64,000 nucleotides of DNA from Hyphomicrobium sp. CS1BSMeth3 (GCF_900117415.1 NZ_FPEI01000006.1:1674001-1738000); one strand, 5' to 3'; shown: positions 53,261 to 63,670, numbered from the stretch's first letter. Made by a program: numbers and translations. Notes: generated from the sequence alone by a model not told the origin.

Positions 53261-54217
53261 ATGCGAGTTTGTTCCCACCCCACGCGGCGAGAGATCATGG
53301 CTGGGAGCCTGGCCGCTGCGCTCGCCACGTCTGTGGCCGGCGTGCCTTCGATCGCGCACGCGGCCGGCGGGGACGGCGTTCACAAGCTCGCGCTCGGCGA
53401 TCTCCAGATCACCATCCTGTCCGACGGCGTTCTCAATGTCCCAACGCGGCTCCTCAATCGTGACATGAACTCGGCGACGATCGAGGCCGCGCTCGGTGAA
53501 GCGGGATCCGCGTCGGGGCAAGTGCAGTATGGCGTCAATATCGTGCTCGTCCGTTCGGGTTCCGAGCTCGTTCTCATCGACGCCGGTGCGGGCGGCACCT
53601 GGGAGCCGACGGCGGGCAAGCTCGCCGATCGTCTCGCGACTGCCGGCATCGACCCGGGCACCATCACCAAGGTCGTGATCACGCACGGCCATCCCGATCA
53701 TCTCTGGGGCCTTGTCGACGAATTCGACGACAGTCCCCGATTTGCCAACGCTCAGCACATCATGCCGGCACCCGAGCTCGACTACTGGCGCAAAGTGAGC
53801 GTCGAGACCTTGCCCGAGCGGACGCAGGGCGTCGCCGCCGGGGCCAAGCGCGTCATCGCCACTGTCGGCGAGCGGCTCGCCGCTGCCGCGCCCGATGCCG
53901 AAATTCTGCCCGGCATCGCCTTTCTAGCGACGCCCGGCCATACGCCTGGACATTGCTCCGTTCGTATTTCGGGCGGCGCGCACGGCCTTATTGTCACTGC
54001 TGATACGCTTTTTCACCCGCACGTTTCTTTTGCTTATCCTGAATGGCAGCCGGCCGCCGACATGGATGGCGCGCAGGCTGTCGCCAGCCGGCGCCGCCTT
54101 CTCGACATGGCGGCCGCGGATGGGCTCCAGCTCGCCTCCTATCACCTCCCCTTTCCTGGTCTCGGGCGCGTGGAGCGGCGCGGTGCCGCGTACCGCTGGT
54201 TGAGTGCGCGCGCCTAG
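53261..54217 (+). CDS. Tat-exported MBL-fold hydrolase
   Basis: 318 residues. The ATG at 53261 has GGAGG at 53251-53255. The N-terminus has a twin-arginine motif (TRREIMAG), then a hydrophobic stretch and an AHA cleavage site, so it is probably exported folded by Tat with its metals. Metal ligands are in THGHPDHLWG, with a His in TPGHTPGHCSVRISGG and Asp in VTADTLFHP. It may act on a small ester or lactone in the periplasm. It is unusual to find it right after mltG, where other genes are the rule. Confidence 0.85.
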   Translation: MRVCSHPTRREIMAGSLAAALATSVAGVPSIAHAAGGDGVHKLALGDLQITILSDGVLNVPTRLLNRDMNSATIEAALGEAGSASGQVQYGVNIVLVRSGSELVLIDAGAGGTWEPTAGKLADRLATAGIDPGTITKVVITHGHPDHLWGLVDEFDDSPRFANAQHIMPAPELDYWRKVSVETLPERTQGVAAGAKRVIATVGERLAAAAPDAEILPGIAFLATPGHTPGHCSVRISGGAHGLIVTADTLFHPHVSFAYPEWQPAADMDGAQAVASRRRLLDMAAADGLQLASYHLPFPGLGRVERRGAAYRWLSARA

Positions 54218-54294
54218 CGCGGCCCGCACTCCGCCAGCCCATTTCCGACACTCTGCATTCCCGCCGGCTGAATTGAGCAAAGTAATTGACCCCC

Positions 54295-56055
54295 ATGACG
54301 TATGGACTTGATGCCCACGCAACGACCCTCGGCAAACTGCTCGGACCGCCGCACCTCTTCGACGTTCCAGCTTTCCAGCGTGCCTATTCCTGGACCACGG
54401 AAGAGGCCGGCCAGCTCATCGAGGATCTCCTTCTCGCCCTTGGCGAAGGCGACGCGCAGGCCTCGACCAGCGGCTACTTCCTCGGCCCCATTCTGCTGCT
54501 CGATGGCAGTTCGCCCAATGCGCAGGCTGGTGGCGCGCGCAGCTTCCAGATCATCGACGGCCAGCAGCGCCTCGCCACACTGACGGTGCTCGCCTGCGTG
54601 CTGCGCGACCTCGTGCGGCGCGACGGACATGCCCTGCCCGAGCTCGACCGCATGATCGGCGGCGGCAGCGAAGCGGGCGCCCCAACGCGATGCCGCCTCC
54701 AGATGCGCGGGTCGGCCCAGCACACGATGGCGACCTGCATCCAAGCCCCCGGGACTACCCTGGTCGAAGCCGCGCGCGAAAATCTCAGCGAGAGCGAGGC
54801 GCTCCTGCTCGCCGTGCGTGATCAATTCGTCGAGGCACTCGCCGATCGCGACACGGCAACACTCATGCGGCTCGCCGCTTTCCTTCACGACGCGTGCAGC
54901 GTCGTCGTCATCACCTCACGCGACGTCGACCGCGCCCATCGCACGTTCGCGGCGCTCAACAATCGCGGACGGCCTCTCGAGCGTTGCGACATCATCAACG
55001 CCGAGCTCATGGACAGCGTGACCGGCGACGAGCTCGCGCGCCTGCAACGCGATTGGGAAACCCTCGGCACGCGTCTCGGCGCGAGCCTCGAAATGCTCTT
55101 CAGCCACGTCAGGGCCGCCGTCGGCGACGTCCGCGCGCCCGTCATCGCCGAAATCCGCCGGCTTGCGACAGCCGCGGGGGGCGGCGCAAAGTTCATCGAT
55201 ACGGTCCTCATGCCGTTCGGCCATGCACTCGCCGACATCCAGGCGGCAGACCATCGCGGCAGCCCGGAGAGCGCCGAGATCAACCGCCGTCTGCGGCATC
55301 TTTCCTGGCTCCCGAGCACGGAATGGCTTCCGCCCCTGCTGCTGTGGTGGACCCGCCACCACGACGATGCTCACGCGCTCGCCGCCTTCCTCGCCCGGAT
55401 CGACCGGCTGGGCTTCGGCATGCGCGTCCTGGGCCTCGGGGCCGACAAGCGCCAGTCGCGCATGCAGCAGCTCAGGACCACGATCGAGAGAGGCCACGCC
55501 CTGACGCTCGTCGGCGGCCCGCTCGATTTTTCCAGCGAGGAAATGCGGAACATCCGCCACAACCTGCGCGATCTGCATCGGCGCAGCCAGCTCACCTGCA
55601 AGCTCGTGCTCATGCGGCTCGAGAGCGAGCTTGCGGGCGATCCCGGCGCGCTGGATAGCGAGGGCCTCACGGTCGAGCACATTCTGCCGCAGAAGCCCGC
55701 GCGCACCAGCATGTGGCGCAACTGGTTCGCCGATCCCGAGGAGCGCGAGGCCTGCACGGGCTCGCTCGGCAACCTCGTCCTCGTCCCGCGCGCCCTCAAC
55801 GAGCGGGCGCGCAACCAGGATTTCGAGCGCAAGCACGCGATCTTCTTCGCCGAGAACGCTCCGCCCCTCCCTCGCCTCACCGCGGAACTGCGCGACGTCA
55901 AAACGTGGAACGCGACGCAGATCCGCGCGCGCGAGGAACGCCTGCTGGCAATTCTCGATGCGATGTGGCACCTGAACGGTGCCGCTGGCGAGTCGGGAAT
56001 GACAGCGGAAAGGGTGGGACTGCGCCGCCGCAAGAAAGCCCAGGCCGCCGAATAG
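54295..56055 (+). CDS. DUF262/DUF1524 protein, GmrSD-like candidate restriction enzyme
   Basis: 586 residues. The N-terminal DUF262 domain has FQRAYSW (27-33) and IDGQQR (87-92), the nucleotide-binding/hydrolysis signatures. The C-terminal DUF1524 domain is an HNH-type nuclease: VEHILPQ (460-466), then GNLVLVPRALNERARNQDFERK. The same pair occurs in GmrSD and BrxU, type IV enzymes that cut modified phage DNA, and in other defence-linked proteins. No partner gene or phage gene is adjacent. The ATG at 54295 has no strong ribosome binding site; the frame is open from 54286. It sits where an amgK-like kinase gene is commonly found upstream of murU. Confidence 0.82.
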   Translation: MTYGLDAHATTLGKLLGPPHLFDVPAFQRAYSWTTEEAGQLIEDLLLALGEGDAQASTSGYFLGPILLLDGSSPNAQAGGARSFQIIDGQQRLATLTVLACVLRDLVRRDGHALPELDRMIGGGSEAGAPTRCRLQMRGSAQHTMATCIQAPGTTLVEAARENLSESEALLLAVRDQFVEALADRDTATLMRLAAFLHDACSVVVITSRDVDRAHRTFAALNNRGRPLERCDIINAELMDSVTGDELARLQRDWETLGTRLGASLEMLFSHVRAAVGDVRAPVIAEIRRLATAAGGGAKFIDTVLMPFGHALADIQAADHRGSPESAEINRRLRHLSWLPSTEWLPPLLLWWTRHHDDAHALAAFLARIDRLGFGMRVLGLGADKRQSRMQQLRTTIERGHALTLVGGPLDFSSEEMRNIRHNLRDLHRRSQLTCKLVLMRLESELAGDPGALDSEGLTVEHILPQKPARTSMWRNWFADPEEREACTGSLGNLVLVPRALNERARNQDFERKHAIFFAENAPPLPRLTAELRDVKTWNATQIRAREERLLAILDAMWHLNGAAGESGMTAERVGLRRRKKAQAAE

Positions 56056-56122
56056 CTGTCACGTGGCGCGGGAAGCAGGCTCAAGCCACGCGGTGCCCGC
56101 AAACGGGAGTGCTGTCGCCGCG

Positions 56123-56848
56123 ATGGGGGTCACCCTGCAAACTGCCATGGTTCTCGCTGCCGGGCTCGGCACGCGCATGCGGCCGCTCAGCGAGAACGTG
56201 CCGAAACCGCTCGTGCCGGTCGCCGGCAAGCCCTTGATCGACCACGTTCTCGATCGACTTGCAGCAGCAGGCATCCGCCGCGCCGTCGTCAACGTGCATC
56301 ACCTTGCCGATCAGCTCGTCGCGCATCTCGAAGCGCGGGCCTCTCCAGCGACGACGATCTCCGACGAGCGCGATCGCCTGCTCGATTCGGGCGGTGGCGT
56401 GCTGAAGGCGTTGCCGCTCCTCGGCCCCGGGTCCTTCCTGATCCACAATTGCGATGCGATCTGGACGGAGGGCGCGACCTCGAATCTGGCTAAACTGGCG
56501 GCCGCTTGGGACGAGGACGCCATGGACTGCCTGATGCTGCTCGCACCTGCCGAGACGAGCCTTGGCTATCACGGACGCGGCGACTTCGCGCTCGACGCGG
56601 CAGGACGCCTGCGCCGCCCCGAGCCACAGGAGCGCGTGCCCTTCGTCTTTGCCGGCGTTTCAGTTGCTCATCCACGCCTTTTCGATGGCGCGCCGGACGG
56701 ACCCTTCTCGCTCAACCGGCCATGGGACGGGGCGATCGCGCGCGGACGCGCATTCGGCGTCGTCCTCGAGGGCCGCTGGATGCATGTCGGCGATCCTGCC
56801 GCGGTCACGGCCGCCGAAGGCTGGATCAACAGCCAGCATGAGCGCTGA
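56123..56848 (+). CDS. murU: Nucleotidyltransferase, MurU-like
   Basis: 241 residues from the ATG at 56123; the in-frame ATG at 56146 before VLAAGLGTRMRPLS is an alternative. The nucleotide-binding loop AMVLAAGLGTRMRPLSENVPKPLVPVAGKPL is that of sugar-phosphate nucleotidyltransferases. MurU makes UDP-MurNAc from MurNAc-1-phosphate in peptidoglycan recycling, together with the kinase AmgK. No amgK is adjacent in this window. Its end overlaps the start of addB by 11 bases. Confidence 0.82.
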   Translation: MGVTLQTAMVLAAGLGTRMRPLSENVPKPLVPVAGKPLIDHVLDRLAAAGIRRAVVNVHHLADQLVAHLEARASPATTISDERDRLLDSGGGVLKALPLLGPGSFLIHNCDAIWTEGATSNLAKLAAAWDEDAMDCLMLLAPAETSLGYHGRGDFALDAAGRLRRPEPQERVPFVFAGVSVAHPRLFDGAPDGPFSLNRPWDGAIARGRAFGVVLEGRWMHVGDPAAVTAAEGWINSQHER

Positions 56849-59800
56849 CACGAGGGAAGCGGGCACCGGTGCGGCCGCCCGCGTGTGGAGCATCAGCACG
56901 GGCCGGTCTTTTCTCGAGACGCTCGCGCGCGCCATCCTTTCCGGCGATCTCCCGCAGCCGGGCGGCGTGCCTCCCGACCGGCTCGCGCTTGCCGGCATGA
57001 CCATCCTGCTGCCGACGCATCGCGCCGTGCGCGCCCTCCAGGAGGCCTTCCTGCGCGCTGCGAACGGCCGCGCTCTCCTGCTACCGCGCCTCGTGCCCAT
57101 TGCCGAGACCGACGAGGACCAGGGCCTCATCACGAGCATGGCGGGCGCACAGAGCCCGCTCGCTGGCGAGTTCGTCCTTGGACCGGCCGTGGCCCCGCTC
57201 GAGCGCCAGCTCGCGCTCACGCACCTCGTGCTCGCCTGGTCCCAGCAGTTGCGTGATGCAGGCCAGAGCCCCGAAGGCATCTTGGCGCCGCTGGCCGCAG
57301 CCGGCGCGACCACACCTGCTCAGGCCGCGCATCTTGCCGCAGACCTCGCGCAGCTCATGGACATGATCGAGACAGAGGAGAAGTCACTCCACGGCCTCGC
57401 CACGCTGGTGCCCGAGGAGTACTCCGCGCACTGGCAGCAGACCATCACGTTTCTCGAGATCGTGACGAAGTTCTGGCCCGCGCATCTCGCCGAGCGCGGC
57501 CTGCTTTCTGGCGCGGCCCGGCGCAATCAGCTCATTCGCGCCGAAGCCGAACGACTGCGCCGCGCGCCGCCCGCCGAGCCTGTGATCGTCGCGGGTGTCA
57601 CGGGCTCGGTGCCGGCAACGGTCGCGCTCATCCGCGCCGTCGCGCAGTTGCCGGCGGGCGCGATCGTGATCCCGGGCCTCGACCGCACGCTCGACGAGAC
57701 GAGTTGGCGGGCGCTCGACCATCATCCTGAGCACCCGCAGCACGATCTCTACCGCCTGCTCGGCGCGTTGGAAGTTCCGCGCGAAGCCGTCCGCGAGGTC
57801 GCCGGCAAACCGGCGCCGGCGCGTGCCGCTGTCCGCACGGCCTTTCTCAGCGAGGTCATGCGCCCCGCGGGCGCGACCGAACTTTGGAAGGACTACGTCG
57901 CGCGCGCCGATCGGACCGAGCTCGGCGCCGCCCTCGACGGCATCAGCCGCATTGATGCGCCGAACTCGGCCGATGAAGCCGAAGTCATCGCGCTCATGAT
58001 GCGCGAAGCGCTCGAGACGCCGGGGCGCACGGCCGCACTCGTCTCGCCGGATCGCCTGCTCGCGCGCCGCGTCGCGATCCGTCTCCAGAGCTGGGGCATC
58101 ACGGTCGATGACTCGGCCGGCCGCCCGCTCGCGAAGACACCCCATGGCGCCTTTCTCGATCTCATTGCCCAGGCTGTCGCGACGCGCTTTGCGCCGGCGA
58201 CCGTGATGGCTCTACTCAAGCATCCGCTGACACGCCTCGGGCTGCCCGTGCGCGACGTGCGCCGCGCCGCGCGCTTCGTGGAGCTCGCAGCGCTGCGCAC
58301 CATCTACTTCGGCGACGGGCTCGACGGTATCGAGGCGAGCCTCGAGCGCGCCCAGCGCGAGACGGGCGACGGCAGCCGGCGCGAGCGCGCCGTCCGCCGC
58401 CTTTGGGATGCGGACTGGGTTGCTGCGCGTGAGCTGCTGCAGCGCTTCAGGACGGCCATGGCACCGCTGATGACGCTCGCCGCGGAGAGCGCCGCACGAG
58501 AGCTCCACGTGCTCGCTGCAGCCCACCGCGCGACGGCCGATGCACTCGCCGCCCCCGGTGATGAAACATCTCCCTCGCGTCTCTGGCAGGACGAGGACGG
58601 CGAGGAAGCGGACCGCCTCCTTGCGGCACTCGACGATCAAAATCTATGGGCGCCGAGCATCCCGCCTGCCGACTATGCCGAGTTCTATCGCGCACTCGCG
58701 GGCAATGTGACCGTGCGTCCGCGCGTCGCCGTACACCCGCGACTGTCGATCTGGGGCCCTTATGAAGCGCGCTTGCAGCAGCCTGATCTCGTCATTCTCG
58801 GCGCGCTCAACGAAGGCACGTGGCCGGCTGCGGCCGATCCTGGCGCCTGGCTCAACAGGCCCATGCGCGCAAGCCTCGGCCTGCCATCGCCGGAGGTAGC
58901 GATCGGGCGCGCAGCGCTCGACGTCACCGGCCTCATCGGCGCACGCGAGGTCGTGCTCACGCGCGCCAATCGCGTGGACGGGGCGCCGACGGTCCCCTCA
59001 CGCTGGCTCATGCGCATTGAGGCCTTGCTCGGCGGCATGGGCCTTGGCGATGTACTGAAGCCCAAGCGGCCCTGGCTCGGCTGGGCGCGCGCGCGCGATG
59101 CCCGCATTGGCAAGGCCGAGCCGGTCCGGGCGCCCGAACCGCGCCCCGCACTCGCACTGCGGCCGCGCACGCTCAGTGCCTCGGCCATCGAACTCTGGAT
59201 CAAGAATCCTTACGGCCTCTATGCCCGCCACATTCTGGCGCTCGAAGCCCTGAGCCCGCTTGGCGTCGCACCGGGCCCACGCGAGAAAGGCATCATCATT
59301 CACGAGGCGCTCTCGCGCTTCACGAAGCGCTTCTCTGCGAAGCTGCCGGACGACATTGCCGGCGAGCTGATGCGCGAGGCGGAAGCCGTGTTCAAGGAGT
59401 ATGCCGCACATCCGCGCGTCGCGGCTTTCTGGCTGCCGCGCATCGCGCGCTTTGCCGAATGGTTTGCCGCAACGGAGCCCGCACGCCGCGATGGCGTCAC
59501 GGGCATCGCGACGGAAGTTGCCGGCAGCCGCGTGCTCGAAGCACCGGGCGGGCCCTTCACGCTCACCGCGCGCGCCGACCGCATCGATCGCTCGTCCAGC
59601 GGTCTCATCATCACGGACTACAAGACCGGCACGCCGCCGAAGGACAAGGACGTCACGGACGGCACGGCGCCGCAGCTTCCTCTCGAAGCGGCCATCGCGC
59701 GCGCAAAAGGTTTCGCGGGCCTCGATACGGATACGATCGTCGCATTGCGCTACATCCGCGCGACGGGCGGCACGCCCGCCGGCAAAGAGCAGACCGTCAA

Positions 59801-60002
59801 GAGCGACGACGTTCACGCGCTCGCGGATTTCTGCATCGATCAGCTCGGCCAGCTCGTCCGCGCCTACGACAATCCGCAGCAGCCCTATAGAGCCGTGCGC
59901 CGCGCGCGCTTCGACTACCGCTACGACGACTTCGCGCATCTCGCGCGTGTCGCGGAGTGGAGCGGCGGCGACAACGGCGACGAGGGGGAGGCCGAGGAAT
60001 GA
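56838..60002 (+). CDS. addB: Double-strand break repair protein AddB
   Basis: 1054 residues from the ATG at 56838 inside the murU end. The N-terminal half is a degenerate helicase fold (ILLPTHRAVRALQEAFL). The C-terminal part is a PD-(D/E)XK nuclease: EKGIIIHEALSRF, RADRIDRSSSGLIITDYKTG. With AddA it processes broken DNA ends to the Chi-like site and loads RecA. Its stop overlaps the addA start (ATGA), ensuring equal synthesis. Confidence 0.95.
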   Translation: MSADTREAGTGAAARVWSISTGRSFLETLARAILSGDLPQPGGVPPDRLALAGMTILLPTHRAVRALQEAFLRAANGRALLLPRLVPIAETDEDQGLITSMAGAQSPLAGEFVLGPAVAPLERQLALTHLVLAWSQQLRDAGQSPEGILAPLAAAGATTPAQAAHLAADLAQLMDMIETEEKSLHGLATLVPEEYSAHWQQTITFLEIVTKFWPAHLAERGLLSGAARRNQLIRAEAERLRRAPPAEPVIVAGVTGSVPATVALIRAVAQLPAGAIVIPGLDRTLDETSWRALDHHPEHPQHDLYRLLGALEVPREAVREVAGKPAPARAAVRTAFLSEVMRPAGATELWKDYVARADRTELGAALDGISRIDAPNSADEAEVIALMMREALETPGRTAALVSPDRLLARRVAIRLQSWGITVDDSAGRPLAKTPHGAFLDLIAQAVATRFAPATVMALLKHPLTRLGLPVRDVRRAARFVELAALRTIYFGDGLDGIEASLERAQRETGDGSRRERAVRRLWDADWVAARELLQRFRTAMAPLMTLAAESAARELHVLAAAHRATADALAAPGDETSPSRLWQDEDGEEADRLLAALDDQNLWAPSIPPADYAEFYRALAGNVTVRPRVAVHPRLSIWGPYEARLQQPDLVILGALNEGTWPAAADPGAWLNRPMRASLGLPSPEVAIGRAALDVTGLIGAREVVLTRANRVDGAPTVPSRWLMRIEALLGGMGLGDVLKPKRPWLGWARARDARIGKAEPVRAPEPRPALALRPRTLSASAIELWIKNPYGLYARHILALEALSPLGVAPGPREKGIIIHEALSRFTKRFSAKLPDDIAGELMREAEAVFKEYAAHPRVAAFWLPRIARFAEWFAATEPARRDGVTGIATEVAGSRVLEAPGGPFTLTARADRIDRSSSGLIITDYKTGTPPKDKDVTDGTAPQLPLEAAIARAKGFAGLDTDTIVALRYIRATGGTPAGKEQTVKSDDVHALADFCIDQLGQLVRAYDNPQQPYRAVRRARFDYRYDDFAHLARVAEWSGGDNGDEGEAEE

Positions 60003-63000
60003 GCCGCCCCGATCTCAAGTCGCTCCTCGCCGAGACCACGGCCGCACAGAACCGCGCAGCCAATCCGAGGGCCTCGGCCTGGGTGAGCGCCAATGCCGGC
60101 ACGGGCAAGACGCACGTGCTCACCTCGCGCGTGCTGCGCCTGCTGCTGGATGGCACGAAGCCTCAGCACATACTCTGCCTCACGTTCACGAAGGCTGCCG
60201 CGACGGAGATGTCGACGCGCGTCTTCAAGCGCCTTGCCGAATGGGCGAGCGCGCCCGACGAGAAGTTGCAGAGAGCGCTCGATGAGCTGCTCGGCCGCTC
60301 ACCCAACGCCGACGAGATCGAGCAGGCGCGCCAGCTTTTCGCGCTCGCCATCGAAACGCCCGGCGGTCTCAAAGTGCAGACCATCCATGCCTTCTGCGAG
60401 CGATTGCTCCAGCGCTTTCCGCTCGAAGCGAGCGTGCCGCCGGGCTTCACGGTCCTCGATGACGCGCACGCACGCACGCTCCTGCGCGAGGCAACCGACG
60501 CGACGCTCAGGAGAGCCTCGGAGGCACGTGGCGATCGTCAGCTCAATGCCGCGCTGCAGACGATCGTGGCGCACGCTGCCGACGATCGCTTCGATCAGAT
60601 GCTCGGCGCGATGATCGCCAAGCGCGAGTGGCTCGATGCCGCGCGGCCGGATCTGTCCTCCGGCATAGCATCGTTCGCGGATGCCGAAGCGCGCTATCGA
60701 AGCGTCCTCGGTATTCGCAACGGCATCTCGCTCGAGCATGTGCTCGCCGCGATTGCGGCCCTCCTGCCGGATGACATTTGCGGTCGCACGATCACCGCGT
60801 TGAGCGGCGGCAGTGCCAATGACGTAAAGGCCGCAGACCGCCTCAAGGGTGCAGCCAATGGCGCGGATGACGCCGCGGCCGCAGCAGCCCTCGGCGCGTT
60901 CTTCCTCACGAGCGAGGGCGAGCCGCGCAAGTCGCTCATGACCAAGAAGACGGCCGCGCAGCACCCCGATCTCGACGCAGCACTCATCAAGGCACAGAAC
61001 CGCTTCATCGCGCTCGACGAAGAACGCCGCGCACTGGAGACGCTCGAAATCTCGCTCGCGCTTCTCCGTCTCGCCGATGACGTTCGCACGGGCTATGCCA
61101 CAGAGAAGGCGCGACGCGCCGCGCTCGACTACGACGATCTCATCACGAAAGCCGCCGCCCTCCTGAGCGGGGACACCGGCGGCGTTCCGCAGTGGGTGCA
61201 CTTCAAGCTCGATGGCGGCCTCAGCCACATTCTCGTCGACGAGGCGCAGGACACGAGCCCCATGCAGTGGCGCGTCGTTGCCGGTCTCGCCGCGGATTTC
61301 TTCAGCGATTCCGCCGGCCACGGTGATGGCGTGCGCACGGTCTTCGCCGTCGGCGACGAGAAGCAGTCGATCTACGGCTTCCAGGGCGCGGCGCCGCACA
61401 TGCTGGCCGAGGTCGGCAAACGCTTTGCCGAGGACGCGCGCGCGGTCGAACATCCCTGGCACAATGTGCCGCTAACACTTTCCTTCCGCTCGGCGCCGCC
61501 CGTGCTCGCCGCCGTGGATGCCGTCTTCGCTGATCCTGCGCACACCCCGGGCCTCATTTTCTCGGGCGACGCGATACGCCATCAGCCGCACCGCGAAGGC
61601 CACGCCGGCCTCGTCGAGATCTGGGAGCCGGAAGCGCCGACCGAGGCCGTCGATACAGACGCCTTTATGCCGCTCGATGAGCGCCCGGCCGCCTCGCCGG
61701 CGACGCGGCTCGCAGGACGCATTGCCGATCAGATCAGGCATTGGCTCGATACGGGCGAGCGCCTCGAGAGCCAGGATCGGCCGATCGAAGCGGGCGACAT
61801 CCTCATTCTCGTGCGCCGTCGCGGGCTCCTCGCACCGGCGTTGATCGCAGCACTCAAGCAGCACGGCATTCCCGTCTCGGGCGCCGACCGTATGGCGCTG
61901 GAGCAGCAGATTGCCATCCAGGATCTCATGGCCGTCGCCGCCGTCGTCCTGCTGCCGGAGGACGATCTGGCCCTCGCGTCCGTACTGAAGAGCCCGCTGA
62001 TCGGCCTCGGCGATGATGATCTCTTGCGCTTTGCCCCCCAGCGTAAAGGCTCGCTCTGGAGTGCGCTGCTCGCGGCAGCGGATGCGGGCGACGCGCGCCT
62101 CGCGGCAGCCGCCGAGATCATCAAGCAGTGGCGGCGCAGCGCCGACTTCCGCCCGCCCTTCGAGTTCTACGCCGAGCTGCTCGACGGCAGCGAAGGGGGA
62201 CGCGCCAAGCTGATCGCGCGCCTCGGCCCTGAAGCCGCCGATGCGATCGACGAGTTCATGAACCTCGCGCTGCGTTATGACGAGGCCGAACCTCCCTCTT
62301 TGCAAGGATTTCTCGATCTGCTCGGGCAAAGCCGGCGCGAGATCAAGCGCGACCTGGAGCATGGCGGCAATCAGGTGCGCGTCATGACCGTGCACGGCGC
62401 CAAGGGGCTCGAAGCACCGGTCGTGTTCCTGCCGGACACATGCAGCACGGACACGGGCGCGGCTCGCGGCGGCATTGTCGAGCTCACGGATGCCATCAGC
62501 CGCGCAGGCGGCGCCAAGCCGGTCGTGTGGCCGGCCACAAAAGGATCCTTGCGCGTTGCAGCCATTGCCGACGCGCGAAACCAGGCCAGGTCGGCGGACG
62601 CCGAGGAGCGCAACCGCCTGCTCTATGTCGCGCTGACGCGCGCGCGCGATCGCCTCTATGTCTGCGGCTACGACGGCAAGAAGGCGAGGCCGGCGGACTG
62701 CTGGTACGAGCTCATCCGTGCCGGCCTCGCAGATCGCCTCGTCGAGTTGCGCGACGAAGAAGGGCGCACGATCTTGCGCATTGCCGCGCCGCAGCAGGTG
62801 CCACCCACGGCCCGCAAGAGCGAGCCGGGCCTCGATGCAGCCCCCGAGCCGCTCCCTGATTGGGCGCATCGCCGGGCACCGCGCGAGCCGGCACTTGCGA
62901 TCCCCATTGCACCGTCACGGCTCGCGCCGCTCGACATCGACACGGACGGCGAGCCCGTCGAGCCGCCAGCCGCGCCGGCAGCTCGCTCCGCGCGCTCCGC

Positions 63001-63559
63001 CGGATCCGGTGCCATTGGTGGTGAGAACCGCTTCCTGCGCGGCACGCTCACGCACGCGCTCCTACAGTATCTGCCGACCTGCCCACCGCACGGCTGGTCG
63101 TGCGCCGCGCAATCCTTCCTGGAAATCCGGGGCCACGCACTTCCTGCACGCGTACGCGCGAGCATCATCAAGGAGACGCTTGCCGTTCTGCAGGCGCCGA
63201 ATTTTGCCGCCGTATTCGGCCCGCGCTCGCGCGCCGAGGTGGCCATCGTCGCCGAGATCCCGCCGCCGGACGGCAAAGGCACGCCGCTCCGCATTGCCGG
63301 CCAGATTGACCGCCTCGTGGAGACGGACGGCGAGATTCTCATCGTGGACTACAAGACCAACCGGCCGCCTCCGCGAGATCTCGGCGAGGTGCCGACCGCC
63401 TACATTCATCAGCTCGCTGCCTATCGCATGGCTGTCCAGCGCATCTTCGGCGCCACAAAAATCCGCGCTGCTCTCCTATGGACAGACGGGCCGCAACTGA
63501 TGGAGATTTCGGAGGGCATTCTTGAACGGGCACAAAGCGGCCTCTTCACGCCGAATTGA
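59999..63559 (+). CDS. addA: ATP-dependent helicase/nuclease AddA
   Basis: 1186 residues. UvrD-type motifs are ANAGTGKT (31-38), LTFTKAAATEM, VDEAQDTSPMQW, GDEKQSIYGFQGA, TVHGAKGLEAPVVFLPDT and LLYVALTRARDRLYVCG. A C-terminal nuclease has the active-site Asp and Lys in GQIDRLVETDGEILIVDYKTN. It is the 3'-5' motor and nuclease of the AddAB repair complex. It starts by overlapping addB and is followed 112 bp later by trxA. Confidence 0.96.
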   Translation: MSRPDLKSLLAETTAAQNRAANPRASAWVSANAGTGKTHVLTSRVLRLLLDGTKPQHILCLTFTKAAATEMSTRVFKRLAEWASAPDEKLQRALDELLGRSPNADEIEQARQLFALAIETPGGLKVQTIHAFCERLLQRFPLEASVPPGFTVLDDAHARTLLREATDATLRRASEARGDRQLNAALQTIVAHAADDRFDQMLGAMIAKREWLDAARPDLSSGIASFADAEARYRSVLGIRNGISLEHVLAAIAALLPDDICGRTITALSGGSANDVKAADRLKGAANGADDAAAAAALGAFFLTSEGEPRKSLMTKKTAAQHPDLDAALIKAQNRFIALDEERRALETLEISLALLRLADDVRTGYATEKARRAALDYDDLITKAAALLSGDTGGVPQWVHFKLDGGLSHILVDEAQDTSPMQWRVVAGLAADFFSDSAGHGDGVRTVFAVGDEKQSIYGFQGAAPHMLAEVGKRFAEDARAVEHPWHNVPLTLSFRSAPPVLAAVDAVFADPAHTPGLIFSGDAIRHQPHREGHAGLVEIWEPEAPTEAVDTDAFMPLDERPAASPATRLAGRIADQIRHWLDTGERLESQDRPIEAGDILILVRRRGLLAPALIAALKQHGIPVSGADRMALEQQIAIQDLMAVAAVVLLPEDDLALASVLKSPLIGLGDDDLLRFAPQRKGSLWSALLAAADAGDARLAAAAEIIKQWRRSADFRPPFEFYAELLDGSEGGRAKLIARLGPEAADAIDEFMNLALRYDEAEPPSLQGFLDLLGQSRREIKRDLEHGGNQVRVMTVHGAKGLEAPVVFLPDTCSTDTGAARGGIVELTDAISRAGGAKPVVWPATKGSLRVAAIADARNQARSADAEERNRLLYVALTRARDRLYVCGYDGKKARPADCWYELIRAGLADRLVELRDEEGRTILRIAAPQQVPPTARKSEPGLDAAPEPLPDWAHRRAPREPALAIPIAPSRLAPLDIDTDGEPVEPPAAPAARSARSAGSGAIGGENRFLRGTLTHALLQYLPTCPPHGWSCAAQSFLEIRGHALPARVRASIIKETLAVLQAPNFAAVFGPRSRAEVAIVAEIPPPDGKGTPLRIAGQIDRLVETDGEILIVDYKTNRPPPRDLGEVPTAYIHQLAAYRMAVQRIFGATKIRAALLWTDGPQLMEISEGILERAQSGLFTPN

Positions 63560-63670
63560 GGCCAACTTGACGCAGGACGATGCGATGCCTACCTAACGGC
63601 CAACGCGGCGATTCCGCCGCATCCCTCCCGTGCAGGCCTGCACGCGCTCATCCCTGAGGAGATCGCTGAA

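Noticed and set aside
56562-56837. Longer AddB start inside murU
   Set aside because: The extra residues have no AddB similarity, and the ATG at 56838 gives the usual overlap with murU.
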